Source of the DNA: SIG603 sp964370775
Lineage (GTDB): Bacteria; Bacillota; Clostridia; Oscillospirales; Acutalibacteraceae
Direction of reading: 5' to 3'
Assembly (NCBI GenBank): GCA_964370775.1
Contig: CAYJKT010000004.1
Location: forward strand, 54,766-118,765
Length of the DNA: 64,000 nt
This document shows, piece after piece, positions 25,560 through 34,442 of the stretch. Each line of letters starts with the position of its first letter. Position 1 is the stretch's first letter. Position numbers and translations under genes: made by a program. The notes under the pieces were generated by a model that saw only the letters and a program-made list of their open reading frames with translations, was not told the DNA's origin and ran no database searches.

Positions 25560-26573
25560 ATGATAGAATTCAAGGGTGTATCTAAGGTGTATCAAAGCGG
25601 TACAGAAGCGTTAAATAACATAAACCTTAAAGTAGAAAAAGGCGAGTTCGTTTTTATAGTTGGTTCATCTGGTGCAGGTAAAAGTACATTTTTAAAGCTA
25701 ATTATGTGCGAGGAAAAACCAAATAAAGGACAAGTTATAGTTGCAGGCATTAATGTTACAAACATTAAAAAGCATAAAATTCCGTTTGTTAGACGTAAAA
25801 TGGGAATAGTTTTCCAAGATTTTAGGCTGATAAACCACATGTCTGTTTACGACAACGTTGCGTTTGCTATGCGTGTTGTTGGCGCAAGCAACAGAATTAT
25901 TAAAAAAAGAGTTCCATACATATTAAGCCTTGTTGGTCTGCAACATAAAGCTAAACATAAACCTACTGAACTTTCAGGTGGTGAGCGTCAAAGAGTTGGT
26001 CTTGCAAGAGCACTTGTTAACAATCCGTCTTTGATAATTGCTGACGAACCTACTGGTAATATCGACCCAGCTTTATCTTTTGAGATAGTTGACTTATTAA
26101 ACGAGATTAACCGTCGTGGTACTACTATATTAATGGTTACTCACGAACATTCATTGGTTAAACACTTCCACAAACGTATTATTCAAATACATGGTGGAGA
26201 GATTGTTGCTGACACAGCTGCTGCGAATAACAGCCAATATATAAGCCGTGAAGAAGCTCAACATACCTATGAAAAAGAGCAAGAACTTGTGTCTGAACAA
26301 GATGTTAAACAATATGCAGAGACTAAAAAAACTGTTGTGCGTAATGAACCAGAGCCAATTAACCAAGAGCCTGAAGAGTTTAATTACGAGAGTGCGGCTG
26401 TTATTGATGAACTAACAAGTGAAGAGTCATATAGCGAAACAGAGCTTGACTTAGATGATGATGGCGATGATTTTTACGACGAAGAGTTATTCTCTGAAGA
26501 TTACGATTTCTCTGATGACGAGTTTAGCTATGAAGAATTTGTTATTGAAGAGGGAGAGGAGGACAGAGGATGA
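25560..26573 (+). CDS. ftsE: Cell division ATP-binding protein FtsE with long acidic C-terminal tail
   Basis: 337 residues, about 110 longer than usual. Residues 1-225 are a standard FtsE ATPase (Walker A GSSGAGKST, LSGGERQRVGLARAL, ADEPTGNIDP). FtsEX transmits an ATP-driven signal across the membrane to peptidoglycan hydrolases. Residues from about 226 on are a charged, probably disordered tail dominated by Glu, Asp, Ser and Tyr (for example LDLDDDGDDFYDEELFSEDY). AGGAGG lies 11 nt before the ATG. It overlaps ftsX by 4 bases. Confidence 0.94.
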   Translation: MIEFKGVSKVYQSGTEALNNINLKVEKGEFVFIVGSSGAGKSTFLKLIMCEEKPNKGQVIVAGINVTNIKKHKIPFVRRKMGIVFQDFRLINHMSVYDNVAFAMRVVGASNRIIKKRVPYILSLVGLQHKAKHKPTELSGGERQRVGLARALVNNPSLIIADEPTGNIDPALSFEIVDLLNEINRRGTTILMVTHEHSLVKHFHKRIIQIHGGEIVADTAAANNSQYISREEAQHTYEKEQELVSEQDVKQYAETKKTVVRNEPEPINQEPEEFNYESAAVIDELTSEESYSETELDLDDDGDDFYDEELFSEDYDFSDDEFSYEEFVIEEGEEDRG

Positions 26574-27487
26574 GAAGTTCAGGGTACTTATTAAAAGAAG
26601 GTTTTAGAAGCCTTTGGAATAACAGAACAATGACATTAGCGTCCGTTGCTGTTCTAATTTCATGTTTATTACTAACAGGTGTTGCAGTTGCGTTGTCTTT
26701 AAATATCGACAACACAATGAGGTCAATTGAGGAAAGTAACAGAATTTCTGTTTACATAGAGCCAGAGGCTTCACCGTTAACATCAATACAAATAGGCGAG
26801 CAAATTAAAAGTATGCCTAATGTAGACACTTGGGAATATATCCCAAAAGATGACGGACTTTTAGACTTAATGGATATTCTTGACGAGAGTGGAGATGGCA
26901 CAAGTAGTGTGTTGATAGGCTTAGAGGGTGAAAACAACTTTTTACCTGATGCTTACAGAATTTCTTTAAAAGATTTGTCTTTATATGATGAAACAATTGC
27001 TTCAATTACAGCAATTGAGGGAGTTAGAAGTATCACTGATTACTCCGAAGTTGCAGAAGATTTAAGCAGTTTAGACCAACTTATCACTTATGGTAGTATA
27101 GCACTTGTGCTTGTACTTGCAATAGTTTCTCTTTTCATTATCTCTAACACAGTTAAGGTTACAATGTTCTCTAGACGTGTTGAGATTAGCATTATGAAAA
27201 GCGTTGGCGCTACTAACTGGTTTGTTAGAGTTCCATTTATTGTTGAGGGTATGTTAATTGGTATATTATCAGGTGCAATATCTGCATTTGTGTTACTGTT
27301 TAGCTATGATCAACTTACAGAAATGGTATACAATGTGGTTCAGTTTATCTCAATTATAGACATCAAACCGTATACATATTATATCTATGCTGTATACATT
27401 GTGTTGGGTTCTCTGTTTGGTATAATGGGTGGTGTAATATCCATTGGAAGATACTTAAAAAGAGAAGGCGAAAACGCAGCGTTATAA
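26570..27487 (+). CDS. ftsX: Cell division protein FtsX
   Basis: 305 residues with four membrane helices and an external domain between the first two (about 45-165). YLLKEGFRSLWNNRTMTLASV at the start and TVKVTMFSRRVEISIMKSVGATNWFVRVPFIVEG in the C-terminal half are family hallmarks. It pairs with FtsE and activates a peptidoglycan hydrolase during division or sporulation. ATGA overlap with ftsE and an AGAGGAGG site. Confidence 0.95.
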   Translation: MRSSGYLLKEGFRSLWNNRTMTLASVAVLISCLLLTGVAVALSLNIDNTMRSIEESNRISVYIEPEASPLTSIQIGEQIKSMPNVDTWEYIPKDDGLLDLMDILDESGDGTSSVLIGLEGENNFLPDAYRISLKDLSLYDETIASITAIEGVRSITDYSEVAEDLSSLDQLITYGSIALVLVLAIVSLFIISNTVKVTMFSRRVEISIMKSVGATNWFVRVPFIVEGMLIGILSGAISAFVLLFSYDQLTEMVYNVVQFISIIDIKPYTYYIYAVYIVLGSLFGIMGGVISIGRYLKREGENAAL

Positions 27488-27499
27488 TAAAAAAGAAGG

Positions 27500-27525
27500 G
27501 GCACTGTCGACCGACAGTGCCTTTT
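27500..27525 (+). terminator. Intrinsic terminator after ftsX
   Basis: Perfect 9-bp stem GGCACTGTC/GACAGTGCC with a GACC loop and TTTT. Confidence 0.85.
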
Positions 27526-27543
27526 AATATACAGAATATTTGT

Positions 27544-28194
27544 TTAGAAGGTAGATTTTAAAGCTTTGATATGGTCTCTTTGTAGCTCAAATATAGCCTT
27601 CGCAAGTCTATCTTGTTCAGCTTCAGACATATCTTCTATAGAGCATCTATAGATATAGCCCTCAACATGCTCTTCTTTTTTAATTTCATCTTTATAAAGA
27701 ACTTTGCATTTAATCTCAAACGGAATGTCGTCTTTAACAAGAGTAAGGTTAGTAAGCTCTACAATTTCTTCTAACGGAATAAAATCAGTTGAAGCAAAAC
27801 GAATACCAGATAAGCTAACGTCAATCAACTTAGCAACAATAGACTTGTCGTCTTGGTCGGTGTGAACTGTAACATCACCAGTCGCACGCACACGAACTCT
27901 AAAGAACTGGCGTCTTTCCATATTAGAGGTATAGGTAAGTTTATGTACCCTGCAAATTTTAGCATCGGCAGAGGCGATTAATCCACCCAAAGATTGCACA
28001 TTTTTGCCTTCTTTTAACAGGACTTTTACAGGTAGTCCTACAGGTTGATAATAAAGACTTTTTGCAGCATTAACATCTACGTCTATTGTTAAAGAAGGTG
28101 CTTGAAATATATTTTTAACTTTGCCTACAATAAGCAATTCATTTTCCATTGATTTTATTTCGCAGGTTGGTTTCCTGAATTTTTTTAGCAACAT
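27544..28194 (-). CDS. PilZ domain protein with YcgR-like N-terminal domain
   Basis: 216 residues. Residues 1-95 form a YcgR/YpfA-type beta-barrel domain. The PilZ domain follows with both c-di-GMP motifs intact: R95xxxR99 (RQFFR) and D125xSxxG130 (DVSLSG). Proteins of this shape slow flagella or regulate exopolysaccharide when c-di-GMP rises; here there are no flagellar genes but a Pel-type locus lies 10 kb away. It is divergent from the parA-comFB pair. The ribosome site is weak, so the start is less certain. Confidence 0.88.
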   Translation of the reverse strand: MLLKKFRKPTCEIKSMENELLIVGKVKNIFQAPSLTIDVDVNAAKSLYYQPVGLPVKVLLKEGKNVQSLGGLIASADAKICRVHKLTYTSNMERRQFFRVRVRATGDVTVHTDQDDKSIVAKLIDVSLSGIRFASTDFIPLEEIVELTNLTLVKDDIPFEIKCKVLYKDEIKKEEHVEGYIYRCSIEDMSEAEQDRLAKAIFELQRDHIKALKSTF

Positions 28195-28359
28195 TTTTCA
28201 TCACTCACTAATCATAAAATTTATATTACACGCTTTTATACATTATCATTATATACCTTAACAAGTGATATGTCTAGAAAAAAATTAAAAAATCATTATT
28301 AATTTTACATTTGAACAATATAACTAAGATAGAAAGATAAATTTGTTAATAATTTTTTG

Positions 28360-28388
28360 TTGAAATACACACTTTATTAGTATATAAT
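28360..28388 (+). promoter_or_regulatory. Sigma-A promoter for the parA-comFB operon
   Basis: TTGAAA, a 17-nt spacer and TATAAT, giving a leader of only about 25 nt before the TTG start. Confidence 0.7.
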
Positions 28389-28418
28389 TAACTACATAGC
28401 GATATGGAGGTGTGTGAA

Positions 28419-29186
28419 TTGGCAAAAATAGTGTCATTAATTAACGAAAAAGGTGGAGTAGGAAAAACCACCACAACCAATTTAGTAGCTGCTTGTTTAA
28501 AGCATAGAGGATATAAGGTTTTGTGTATTGATTTTGACCCACAAGGCCATTTAAGCTTTAGTTTTGGTGTAGATAACAGGACCAAACCTACTATTTATGA
28601 TGTTGTTAAAAGAAAGATTAAAGCAACACAAGCAGTTCAACAAAGTGAGGTAACGGATATTATTCCATCAAATGATATACTAAAAAGCATGGAGAGCGAT
28701 TTCACAAGCTCAGGTAACGAGCAAATTCTTAAAAATTGTATCCAAAGCTTGGAGAACTTATACGACTATATTTTGATTGATTCACCACCAGAACTAGGTC
28801 TAATATCAATCAACGCACTTGTTGCGTCTCAAGTGGTGCTTATTCCGTGCTTGCCTGATGGATACAGCTTAATGGGAACAATTAAGGTGCACGAGACAGT
28901 TTCAAGAGTAAAACAAGCATTTAATAAAGAACTAGCTTTTGGTGGCATAGTGCTTGTAAGATATTATTCACGTGAAAAATTGAGTAATTCAGTTGTAGAA
29001 GTGCTAGAACAACTACGAGAGCAGCTTAATATACCTGTATTAGACAGCAAAATAAGACACAGCAACGGAATTTGCGATGCTACAACAGTTAAGCAAGTTG
29101 ACGTAGTAAAAGAATTGCCAAGAAATAACGCAGTACGTGATTATAAATCACTAGTGGACGAACTGCTTGTGAAAGGAGTTTTATAA
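28419..29186 (+). CDS. ParA/Soj family ATPase
   Basis: 255 residues from a TTG start at 28419, chosen because GGAGGTG lies 6 nt upstream; an in-frame ATG at 28404 overlaps that site. Deviant Walker A KGGVGKTTTTN, Walker A' IDFDPQGHLSF and Walker B YILIDSPPELGL identify the ParA family. No parB lies beside it, so it is unlikely to be the chromosome segregation Soj; orphan ParAs position other cargo. Its partner may be ComFB, whose ATG overlaps its stop by one base. Confidence 0.88.
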   Translation: MAKIVSLINEKGGVGKTTTTNLVAACLKHRGYKVLCIDFDPQGHLSFSFGVDNRTKPTIYDVVKRKIKATQAVQQSEVTDIIPSNDILKSMESDFTSSGNEQILKNCIQSLENLYDYILIDSPPELGLISINALVASQVVLIPCLPDGYSLMGTIKVHETVSRVKQAFNKELAFGGIVLVRYYSREKLSNSVVEVLEQLREQLNIPVLDSKIRHSNGICDATTVKQVDVVKELPRNNAVRDYKSLVDELLVKGVL

Positions 29187-29653
29187 TGAGCCAAAAAACA
29201 ACAGTCAAAGTGGAGTCTCAAAAAGATTTGTTATTAAGCAAATTGTTGCCGGCTTTAAGCCATAATCCTTTTTCTGCTTCTTACGAGGGAGAACCTACTG
29301 TTTTAACTCAACTGATAGAGGAAGACACAACAGACACCGACCCATTAGTAGCTTTAAGAAGTAAATTATTTGCACGTGAGAGCAACCACGAGGCAGATTC
29401 TTATGCAACGGTAAATGTTATGGAAAGTCTTGTGTTAAAGCATTTAGATCAAGTTGTGAAGCGTTTTAACGCTTGCAGTTGCAATAAGTGCAAGTGCGAC
29501 ATTGCAGCACACGCTTTAAATCGTTTGCCTGCTCATTATATAGTAACAGAACCTCACCAAAGCATGAAAATTGGTGATGAGCTACCAACAAAAGAGATAA
29601 TGACTGCACTGGTAAATGCTGTTATTCATGTTAGGAATAATCCTAATCATTAA
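29186..29653 (+). CDS. ComFB family protein
   Basis: 155 residues. The first 60 look flexible; from about 60 on lies the ComFB domain: TVNVMESLVLKHLDQVVKRF, ACSCNKCKCDIAAHALNRLPAHYIVT, then a C-terminal helix. The Cys cluster probably binds zinc. ComFB proteins were named from the Bacillus late competence locus, and cyanobacterial members bind cyclic dinucleotides. Coupling to a ParA (TAATG overlap) suggests a positioned, ligand-responsive complex (inference). Confidence 0.82.
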   Translation: MSQKTTVKVESQKDLLLSKLLPALSHNPFSASYEGEPTVLTQLIEEDTTDTDPLVALRSKLFARESNHEADSYATVNVMESLVLKHLDQVVKRFNACSCNKCKCDIAAHALNRLPAHYIVTEPHQSMKIGDELPTKEIMTALVNAVIHVRNNPNH

Positions 29654-29706
29654 TATATTTTATATGATAATGATTTATAGAAAAACAAGAATAATTAGAG
29701 GTAAGT

Positions 29707-30147
29707 ATGCAGATAAGAAAAATGACGATTAATGATTATGATGATGTTTATGATTTATGGATAAACACATCTGGTATGGGATTGAATGATATAGATGACT
29801 CAAGAGATGGTATAAACAGATACTTACTTAGAAATCCTAACACTTGTTTTGTTGCAGAAAATGAAAACAGTATAATTGGAGCAATTATTGCTGGACACGA
29901 TGGTCGAAGAGGTATAATATATCATACAGCAGTAAAGCAAGAAGAACAGAGAAAAGGTGTTGGAGAAAAATTACTTGATGCTACAATGGACGCCCTAAAA
30001 GAAGAGGGAATTACTAAAGTACTTCTTGTAGTTTTTGAGAAAAATAAAAAAGGTAATGCTTTTTGGGAGAAACAAGGGTTTACTAGTAGAACAGATATAG
30101 TTTATCGTAATAAAGCAATTTCTGATTTAAAAAGAATAGACACATAA
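29707..30147 (+). CDS. GNAT family N-acetyltransferase
   Basis: 146 residues with the acetyl-CoA loop QEEQRKGVGEKLLDATMDAL and a final FWEKQGF motif, the common GNAT layout (RimI-like). The substrate is unknown. GAGGTAAGT precedes the ATG. It follows comFB by 53 nt and might be read through from it. A MITE-like element begins 30 nt after it. Confidence 0.88.
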   Translation: MQIRKMTINDYDDVYDLWINTSGMGLNDIDDSRDGINRYLLRNPNTCFVAENENSIIGAIIAGHDGRRGIIYHTAVKQEEQRKGVGEKLLDATMDALKEEGITKVLLVVFEKNKKGNAFWEKQGFTSRTDIVYRNKAISDLKRIDT

Positions 30148-30177
30148 ACGTTGTTATGTGTATGACGGATATATTGG

Positions 30178-30335
30178 GGCTGTGACGTAATTGTTATAGT
30201 GCACAAAATTCGTAGGGGCGAACCTGCGTGTTCGCCCGAAACTAATGGTAAAATCCAAGGTTTCGGGCGGTCACATAGGACCGCCCCTACATTTATCTGT
30301 CAATTTGACGAAAATTATTTTATTATGTCACAGCC
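30178..30335. mobile_element. MITE-like element with terminal inverted repeats
   Basis: A 158-bp non-coding element with 14-bp terminal inverted repeats differing at one base (GGCTGTGACGTAAT at 30178-30191, its complement at 30322-30335). Inside is a second, GC-rich pair, GTAGGGGCG (30212-30220) and CGCCCCTAC (30282-30290). The GC content is far above that of the flanks. GGCTGTGAC ends resemble IS1595-type termini, but I see no clear target duplication and no transposase. Confidence 0.7.
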
Positions 30336-30344
30336 TATTTTTAT

Positions 30345-30376
30345 AAAAAAATCAAAACGGTGACATTACGCCACCG
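30345..30376 (-). terminator. Intrinsic terminator after the aminotransferase gene
   Basis: Minus strand stem CGGTG/CACCG (arms 30376-30372 and 30362-30358) followed by TTTTGATTTTTTT. Confidence 0.6.
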
Positions 30377-30409
30377 ATTCAATAAAGATTATATATACAT
30401 TAGTAATAC

Positions 30410-31672
30410 TTAAATTAATTTTTCTAGTGTTGCCATTTTAACGCAAACACAGAATAACTCCATAGCTATTTTAAGTTCTGCAACTGGAGGGAAAGTTGGT
30501 GCTACACGGATGTTGCTGTCTTTTGGGTCTTTGCCATAAGGATAAGTAGCGCCTGCACCTGTTAGCACAACACCAGCCTCTTTACAAAGTTGAACAACTC
30601 TCTTAGCACAATTATCTGCAACGTTAACGCTAACAAAATAACCACCGTTAGGGTTATTCCACTCAGCGATACCATCAACATTAGCTTTTAGCATATCAGT
30701 AACCATATCGAATTTAGGTTCTAAAATTTCTCTGTGTTTTTTCATTAAATCTAAAACACCACCAGCATTTTTAAGAGCCATAACATGACGAAGTTCATTG
30801 ATTTTGTCAGGTCCAATGCTTTGAATAGTGAAATGCTCTTCTAACTCTTTGAAAGTGTTAGCACTTGCGCCTACTGCTGCAATACCAGCACCTGCAAAAG
30901 TAATTTTTGATGTAGAACCGAAGATTAAAAGCATGTCTTCTGTTCCGTTTTTCTCACACTCAGCATAAACGTCTAAAAGTATATCTGTAGCAGCTTTTAA
31001 ATCATGCACGCAATATGCATTGTCCCACATAATTTTGAAGTCTTTTGAAGCTGGTTGAAGCTTTGCAAATCTTTTTACAACTGCGTCAGAATATGTAATA
31101 CCGGTTGGGTTAGCGTATTTTGGAACACACCAAATACCTTTAACTGCATCGTCTTTAACAAGCTCTTCAACCATGTCCATGTCAGGACCTTCTTCGTTCA
31201 TAGGAATGTTAATCATTTCTATTCCGAAATATTCAGTGATACCAAAATGTCTGTCATAACCAGGAACTGGGCATAAAAACTTAACTGTATCTAGCTTGCA
31301 CCAAGGTTTTTCTCCGTTATAACCTTTTGTGTATGCTCTGTCGATTGCTCTAAACATAAGCTCTAAGCTAGAGTTATTTCCTAAAATAACTTGTTTAGCA
31401 GGAACTTGTAGTAAGTCTGCAAAGATATCTTTCATCTCTGTGATACCATCCCAAACGCCGTAGTTTCTTAAATCATCACCACTAGAACCAACCAAATTAG
31501 TTTTTGCAGTTACAGTTTCTAACATATCAAGAGATAAATCCATTTGCTCTGAACAAGGTTTGCCTCTAGCCATGTTAAGTTTTAGGTTTTGTGCTTTGTA
31601 GTCCTCGTATTGTTTTGACACAAGACTATATTGCTCTTTTAGCTCGTTGCTGTTCATTTCTGAAAACATCAT
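30410..31672 (-). CDS. Class I aminotransferase (aspartate aminotransferase type Ic, PF12897)
   Basis: 420 residues. LNMARGKPCSEQMDLSLDML near the start is diagnostic for the PF12897 branch of PLP aminotransferases, found with aspartate activity in actinobacteria. The PLP Lys lies in IFGSTSKITFAGAGI and the substrate-binding Arg near SNIRVAPTFPP. I chose ATG 31672 because GGAG lies 5 nt upstream; the next codon is also ATG. Likely role: aspartate/oxaloacetate or related amino transfer. Single-gene unit. Confidence 0.88.
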   Translation of the reverse strand: MMFSEMNSNELKEQYSLVSKQYEDYKAQNLKLNMARGKPCSEQMDLSLDMLETVTAKTNLVGSSGDDLRNYGVWDGITEMKDIFADLLQVPAKQVILGNNSSLELMFRAIDRAYTKGYNGEKPWCKLDTVKFLCPVPGYDRHFGITEYFGIEMINIPMNEEGPDMDMVEELVKDDAVKGIWCVPKYANPTGITYSDAVVKRFAKLQPASKDFKIMWDNAYCVHDLKAATDILLDVYAECEKNGTEDMLLIFGSTSKITFAGAGIAAVGASANTFKELEEHFTIQSIGPDKINELRHVMALKNAGGVLDLMKKHREILEPKFDMVTDMLKANVDGIAEWNNPNGGYFVSVNVADNCAKRVVQLCKEAGVVLTGAGATYPYGKDPKDSNIRVAPTFPPVAELKIAMELFCVCVKMATLEKLI

Positions 31673-31881
31673 ATTAACTCCTCTAATGAATAATTTATAA
31701 CATCTAAACTTCAAATTTATTGTCTTTGTTCATATATTTTAATATATTTTTGTAAAAAATGCAAGCACAAATTTAACAACTTGCAATTTTTATCAATTTT
31801 CACTACTATCGGTATGCTTATAGATGTTTTTTGCTAAATATTGATATAAATTTACGTGTTATTATTCTGTTATCTAAAATA

Positions 31882-34206
31882 TCACTCTACCTCTCCACCG
31901 CCTACCATAATAGCAAGGGCGCTAATATCATCACGTCTTCCGTCTTTTCTGTTCTTTTTGGCTTGTGCTACAATATCTTTTGCAAGAACATCAGGTTCTT
32001 CTCCTAGATAGTTTTCAACTATATCAATAAGCCAATCAGTTCCTGTGCTTGTAGCTCCGTCAGATAATAAAACTATTATGTCTCCTTTCTTCACATAAGT
32101 ATGGCTGTTCGCAAATTGAACTTCTTTCATAATGCCAACTGGTAGGCTGTCGTTTTCTATATATTCAGTCTTTTTACCTCGTCTAACAATAGTGCCAGTA
32201 GCGCCTGCTTTCCTAAAATCACATTTACCTGTGAATAAATCAAGAGCCACAATATCCATAGTCGCAAGAGTTTCTTCCTCTGATTTCGACATCAACGCGT
32301 TGTTTACTAGTCTTAGAGAAGTTGTGTAACCAATGCCAGCTTTTAACAAACTTTCCATCATAGTACACGCCATAGTGCCATCAACTGCCGCCATGCCACC
32401 AGTGCCCATTCCGTCACTTATTAAAGCTATATATCTGCCTTGTCCGTCATAAAAACCAACTGCACTGTCACCACAAAACGACCCAGCAGATTCTTGAGAC
32501 ACTGCTACTTTTACATCTAAAACAGCTTTTTGACACATTTGTATCTTGCATTTTTCTTCTGCATTACTAATGCAAGGCATAGCAAAAGTTTTGCCACAAG
32601 CCTTAGAAATCTCTCTTGTAAGTCGTGCTTTATTTATGTTTTTTAACCTGTTTTTTGGTATTTCTACCTCAACAGTCATTCGTCTTTGACCGTCTTTTCT
32701 ACAACAAACGTCAACTGGGTAGACGTCCATAGCTTTGAAAATATTCTCTATTCGTTCGGCTGCTTCTTCGTCAAAATCTTGGTACATACAGAACTCATCT
32801 GCCATGTCCTCGAGCATCACAGAAGTTATCTTAAACTGTTCTTGAGCAATGTCACGAACTTGTTGAGCACGTATCTCAGCAGCTTGTTTTTCTAAAAAAT
32901 GCTTGTAGAATTTGTTAACCGACTCACGCATTTCACCCATTCTACCACACCGTTCACGTAAATACGGCTTAAAATCGTTAGTTTCTACTTTACCTTTTGC
33001 TCTCAAAACAGGTGTTAGAGACGCAAACGCTTTTATAGAGTTCTCTCTGTCTTTCTTCCAGCAAATTCCCCTCATGCTACACCCTGCGCAAATTTCACCA
33101 GCAGATTTATTAAAAACTTGGCTGACATTAGCCTTTGAGCTATTAATTAGCTTTTCAGATATTTCCTCAACAGAGCCTGAAACATCTGATAACGCAGTTG
33201 AAGCGTGTTTTAGCCTAAGTACAATATTATTTCTTAGTGCGTTACCAGTGATGTTCTCTTTTTTAAACGCAAATATATTGCTAATGGATTGACTTTTTGG
33301 TACAAGCAGATACGCAGTAGTAGCCAGTGCGACTTCTATAGTGCCATACAAAGCTAGACTTTCGTTACCAACTTGCATAGAAGCCACACCATGAGCCACG
33401 ATAAATGCAATAACTCCATAAACCTTGCCAACACCTGAGAAAATACCTGTCATTAAGCCACCCAAGCCATACGCACCTGATATGTATGAAAGTCCCACAC
33501 TAGATAACCCAGCGATAGCACCAATGGTTACGCCAGAGATTGCACCACCAGCTATTCCTCCAACGCCACCACACATTAGTATTACAAACACCATGATAAC
33601 CCTACCGAGGCTTACGTTGTATAATTCTATGTCGTTAAAGGCTAGGATAAATATAGACAGAGTGATTGCAAAGCACGCAATGTCTGTGTTGCTAAAAACT
33701 CCACGCAACCTCTTGTTATACAATAGATACACACTTCTACTAAAGAAGAACGCAGAGCCAGCACCGAGGAAAGATTCTGCTAGGTACATGGCAGTCATGT
33801 TAGGTAGCGAGTTGTTGATAAGCACCATGGTCATGCCTGTTGTGACCAGTGGTAAAAAGCTTAAAGCTGGGGTATATAATGGGTGAGTGTTTATCTTTTT
33901 TAAATCGCTTACAGCCCATTTTATAGCTCCCACTGCAAACACAGCCGCTATGTATCTAAATGGCATGTACATTGCCGAGGGTAGCATATAGCCGACAACC
34001 GAACCTATTATAGCTGCCCATGTTCCACCGTGGGGAGTAGCAGCGACAAATGCTACCGAGAACGGTGAGTAGTTGCCGAACACCATTGCTCTGCTACTTA
34101 TTAGACCTCCAAAGAAACTTGCTGTGATTACCCATAGTTTTTCTACTGCCAAGCCAGGCAGTAACTCCATAATTTTTTGGTATGCACCATACATTCTTTT
34201 TTCCAA
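31882..34206 (-). CDS. spoIIE: Stage II sporulation protein E (PP2C-type phosphatase)
   Basis: 774 residues: about ten membrane helices in the first 300, a central dimerisation region with CAGCSMRGICWKKD, and a C-terminal PP2C phosphatase (ALISDGMGTGGMAA, IVLLSDGAT, DDISALAIMV). In sporulating Firmicutes it sits at the polar septum and dephosphorylates SpoIIAA to release sigma-F in the forespore. It starts with TTG, preceded by GAGGTG at 6 nt. Its presence shows the host makes endospores. Monocistronic here. Confidence 0.94.
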   Translation of the reverse strand: MEKRMYGAYQKIMELLPGLAVEKLWVITASFFGGLISSRAMVFGNYSPFSVAFVAATPHGGTWAAIIGSVVGYMLPSAMYMPFRYIAAVFAVGAIKWAVSDLKKINTHPLYTPALSFLPLVTTGMTMVLINNSLPNMTAMYLAESFLGAGSAFFFSRSVYLLYNKRLRGVFSNTDIACFAITLSIFILAFNDIELYNVSLGRVIMVFVILMCGGVGGIAGGAISGVTIGAIAGLSSVGLSYISGAYGLGGLMTGIFSGVGKVYGVIAFIVAHGVASMQVGNESLALYGTIEVALATTAYLLVPKSQSISNIFAFKKENITGNALRNNIVLRLKHASTALSDVSGSVEEISEKLINSSKANVSQVFNKSAGEICAGCSMRGICWKKDRENSIKAFASLTPVLRAKGKVETNDFKPYLRERCGRMGEMRESVNKFYKHFLEKQAAEIRAQQVRDIAQEQFKITSVMLEDMADEFCMYQDFDEEAAERIENIFKAMDVYPVDVCCRKDGQRRMTVEVEIPKNRLKNINKARLTREISKACGKTFAMPCISNAEEKCKIQMCQKAVLDVKVAVSQESAGSFCGDSAVGFYDGQGRYIALISDGMGTGGMAAVDGTMACTMMESLLKAGIGYTTSLRLVNNALMSKSEEETLATMDIVALDLFTGKCDFRKAGATGTIVRRGKKTEYIENDSLPVGIMKEVQFANSHTYVKKGDIIVLLSDGATSTGTDWLIDIVENYLGEEPDVLAKDIVAQAKKNRKDGRRDDISALAIMVGGGEVE

Positions 34207-34324
34207 AATTTACACCTCAATCATTTATTATATGTTTTGTTGAGGCTAATTATAACTTTGTGCCACCAAAAGTTTTGTCTTTATTCGCTGTTATAAAATG
34301 TATAATAAAAGAAAAATAATCTAA

Positions 34325-34353
34325 TAAAAAACGGCAAACCAGTTTTGTTTACC
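34325..34353 (-). terminator. Intrinsic terminator after the carbonic anhydrase gene
   Basis: Minus strand stem GGTAAAC/GTTTGCC (one wobble) followed by GTTTTTTATT, between the anhydrase and spoIIE. Confidence 0.6.
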
Positions 34354-34442
34354 AAGTGCTACATTTTCAAAAAAAAATAGACAATATCTTTAAAAAATAA
34401 AAATAATCGTCTATTATAAGGTTACTTATCGTAATTATTAAA

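Noticed and set aside
28414..29186. Chromosome segregation parA (soj)
   Set aside because: No parB/spo0J or parS-like site is seen beside it and it is coupled to comFB, so I call it an orphan ParA.
33425..33886. Plus-strand 153-codon frame inside spoIIE
   Set aside because: It is antisense to the membrane part of SpoIIE and is Pro/Met-rich only because of the reversed hydrophobic codons.
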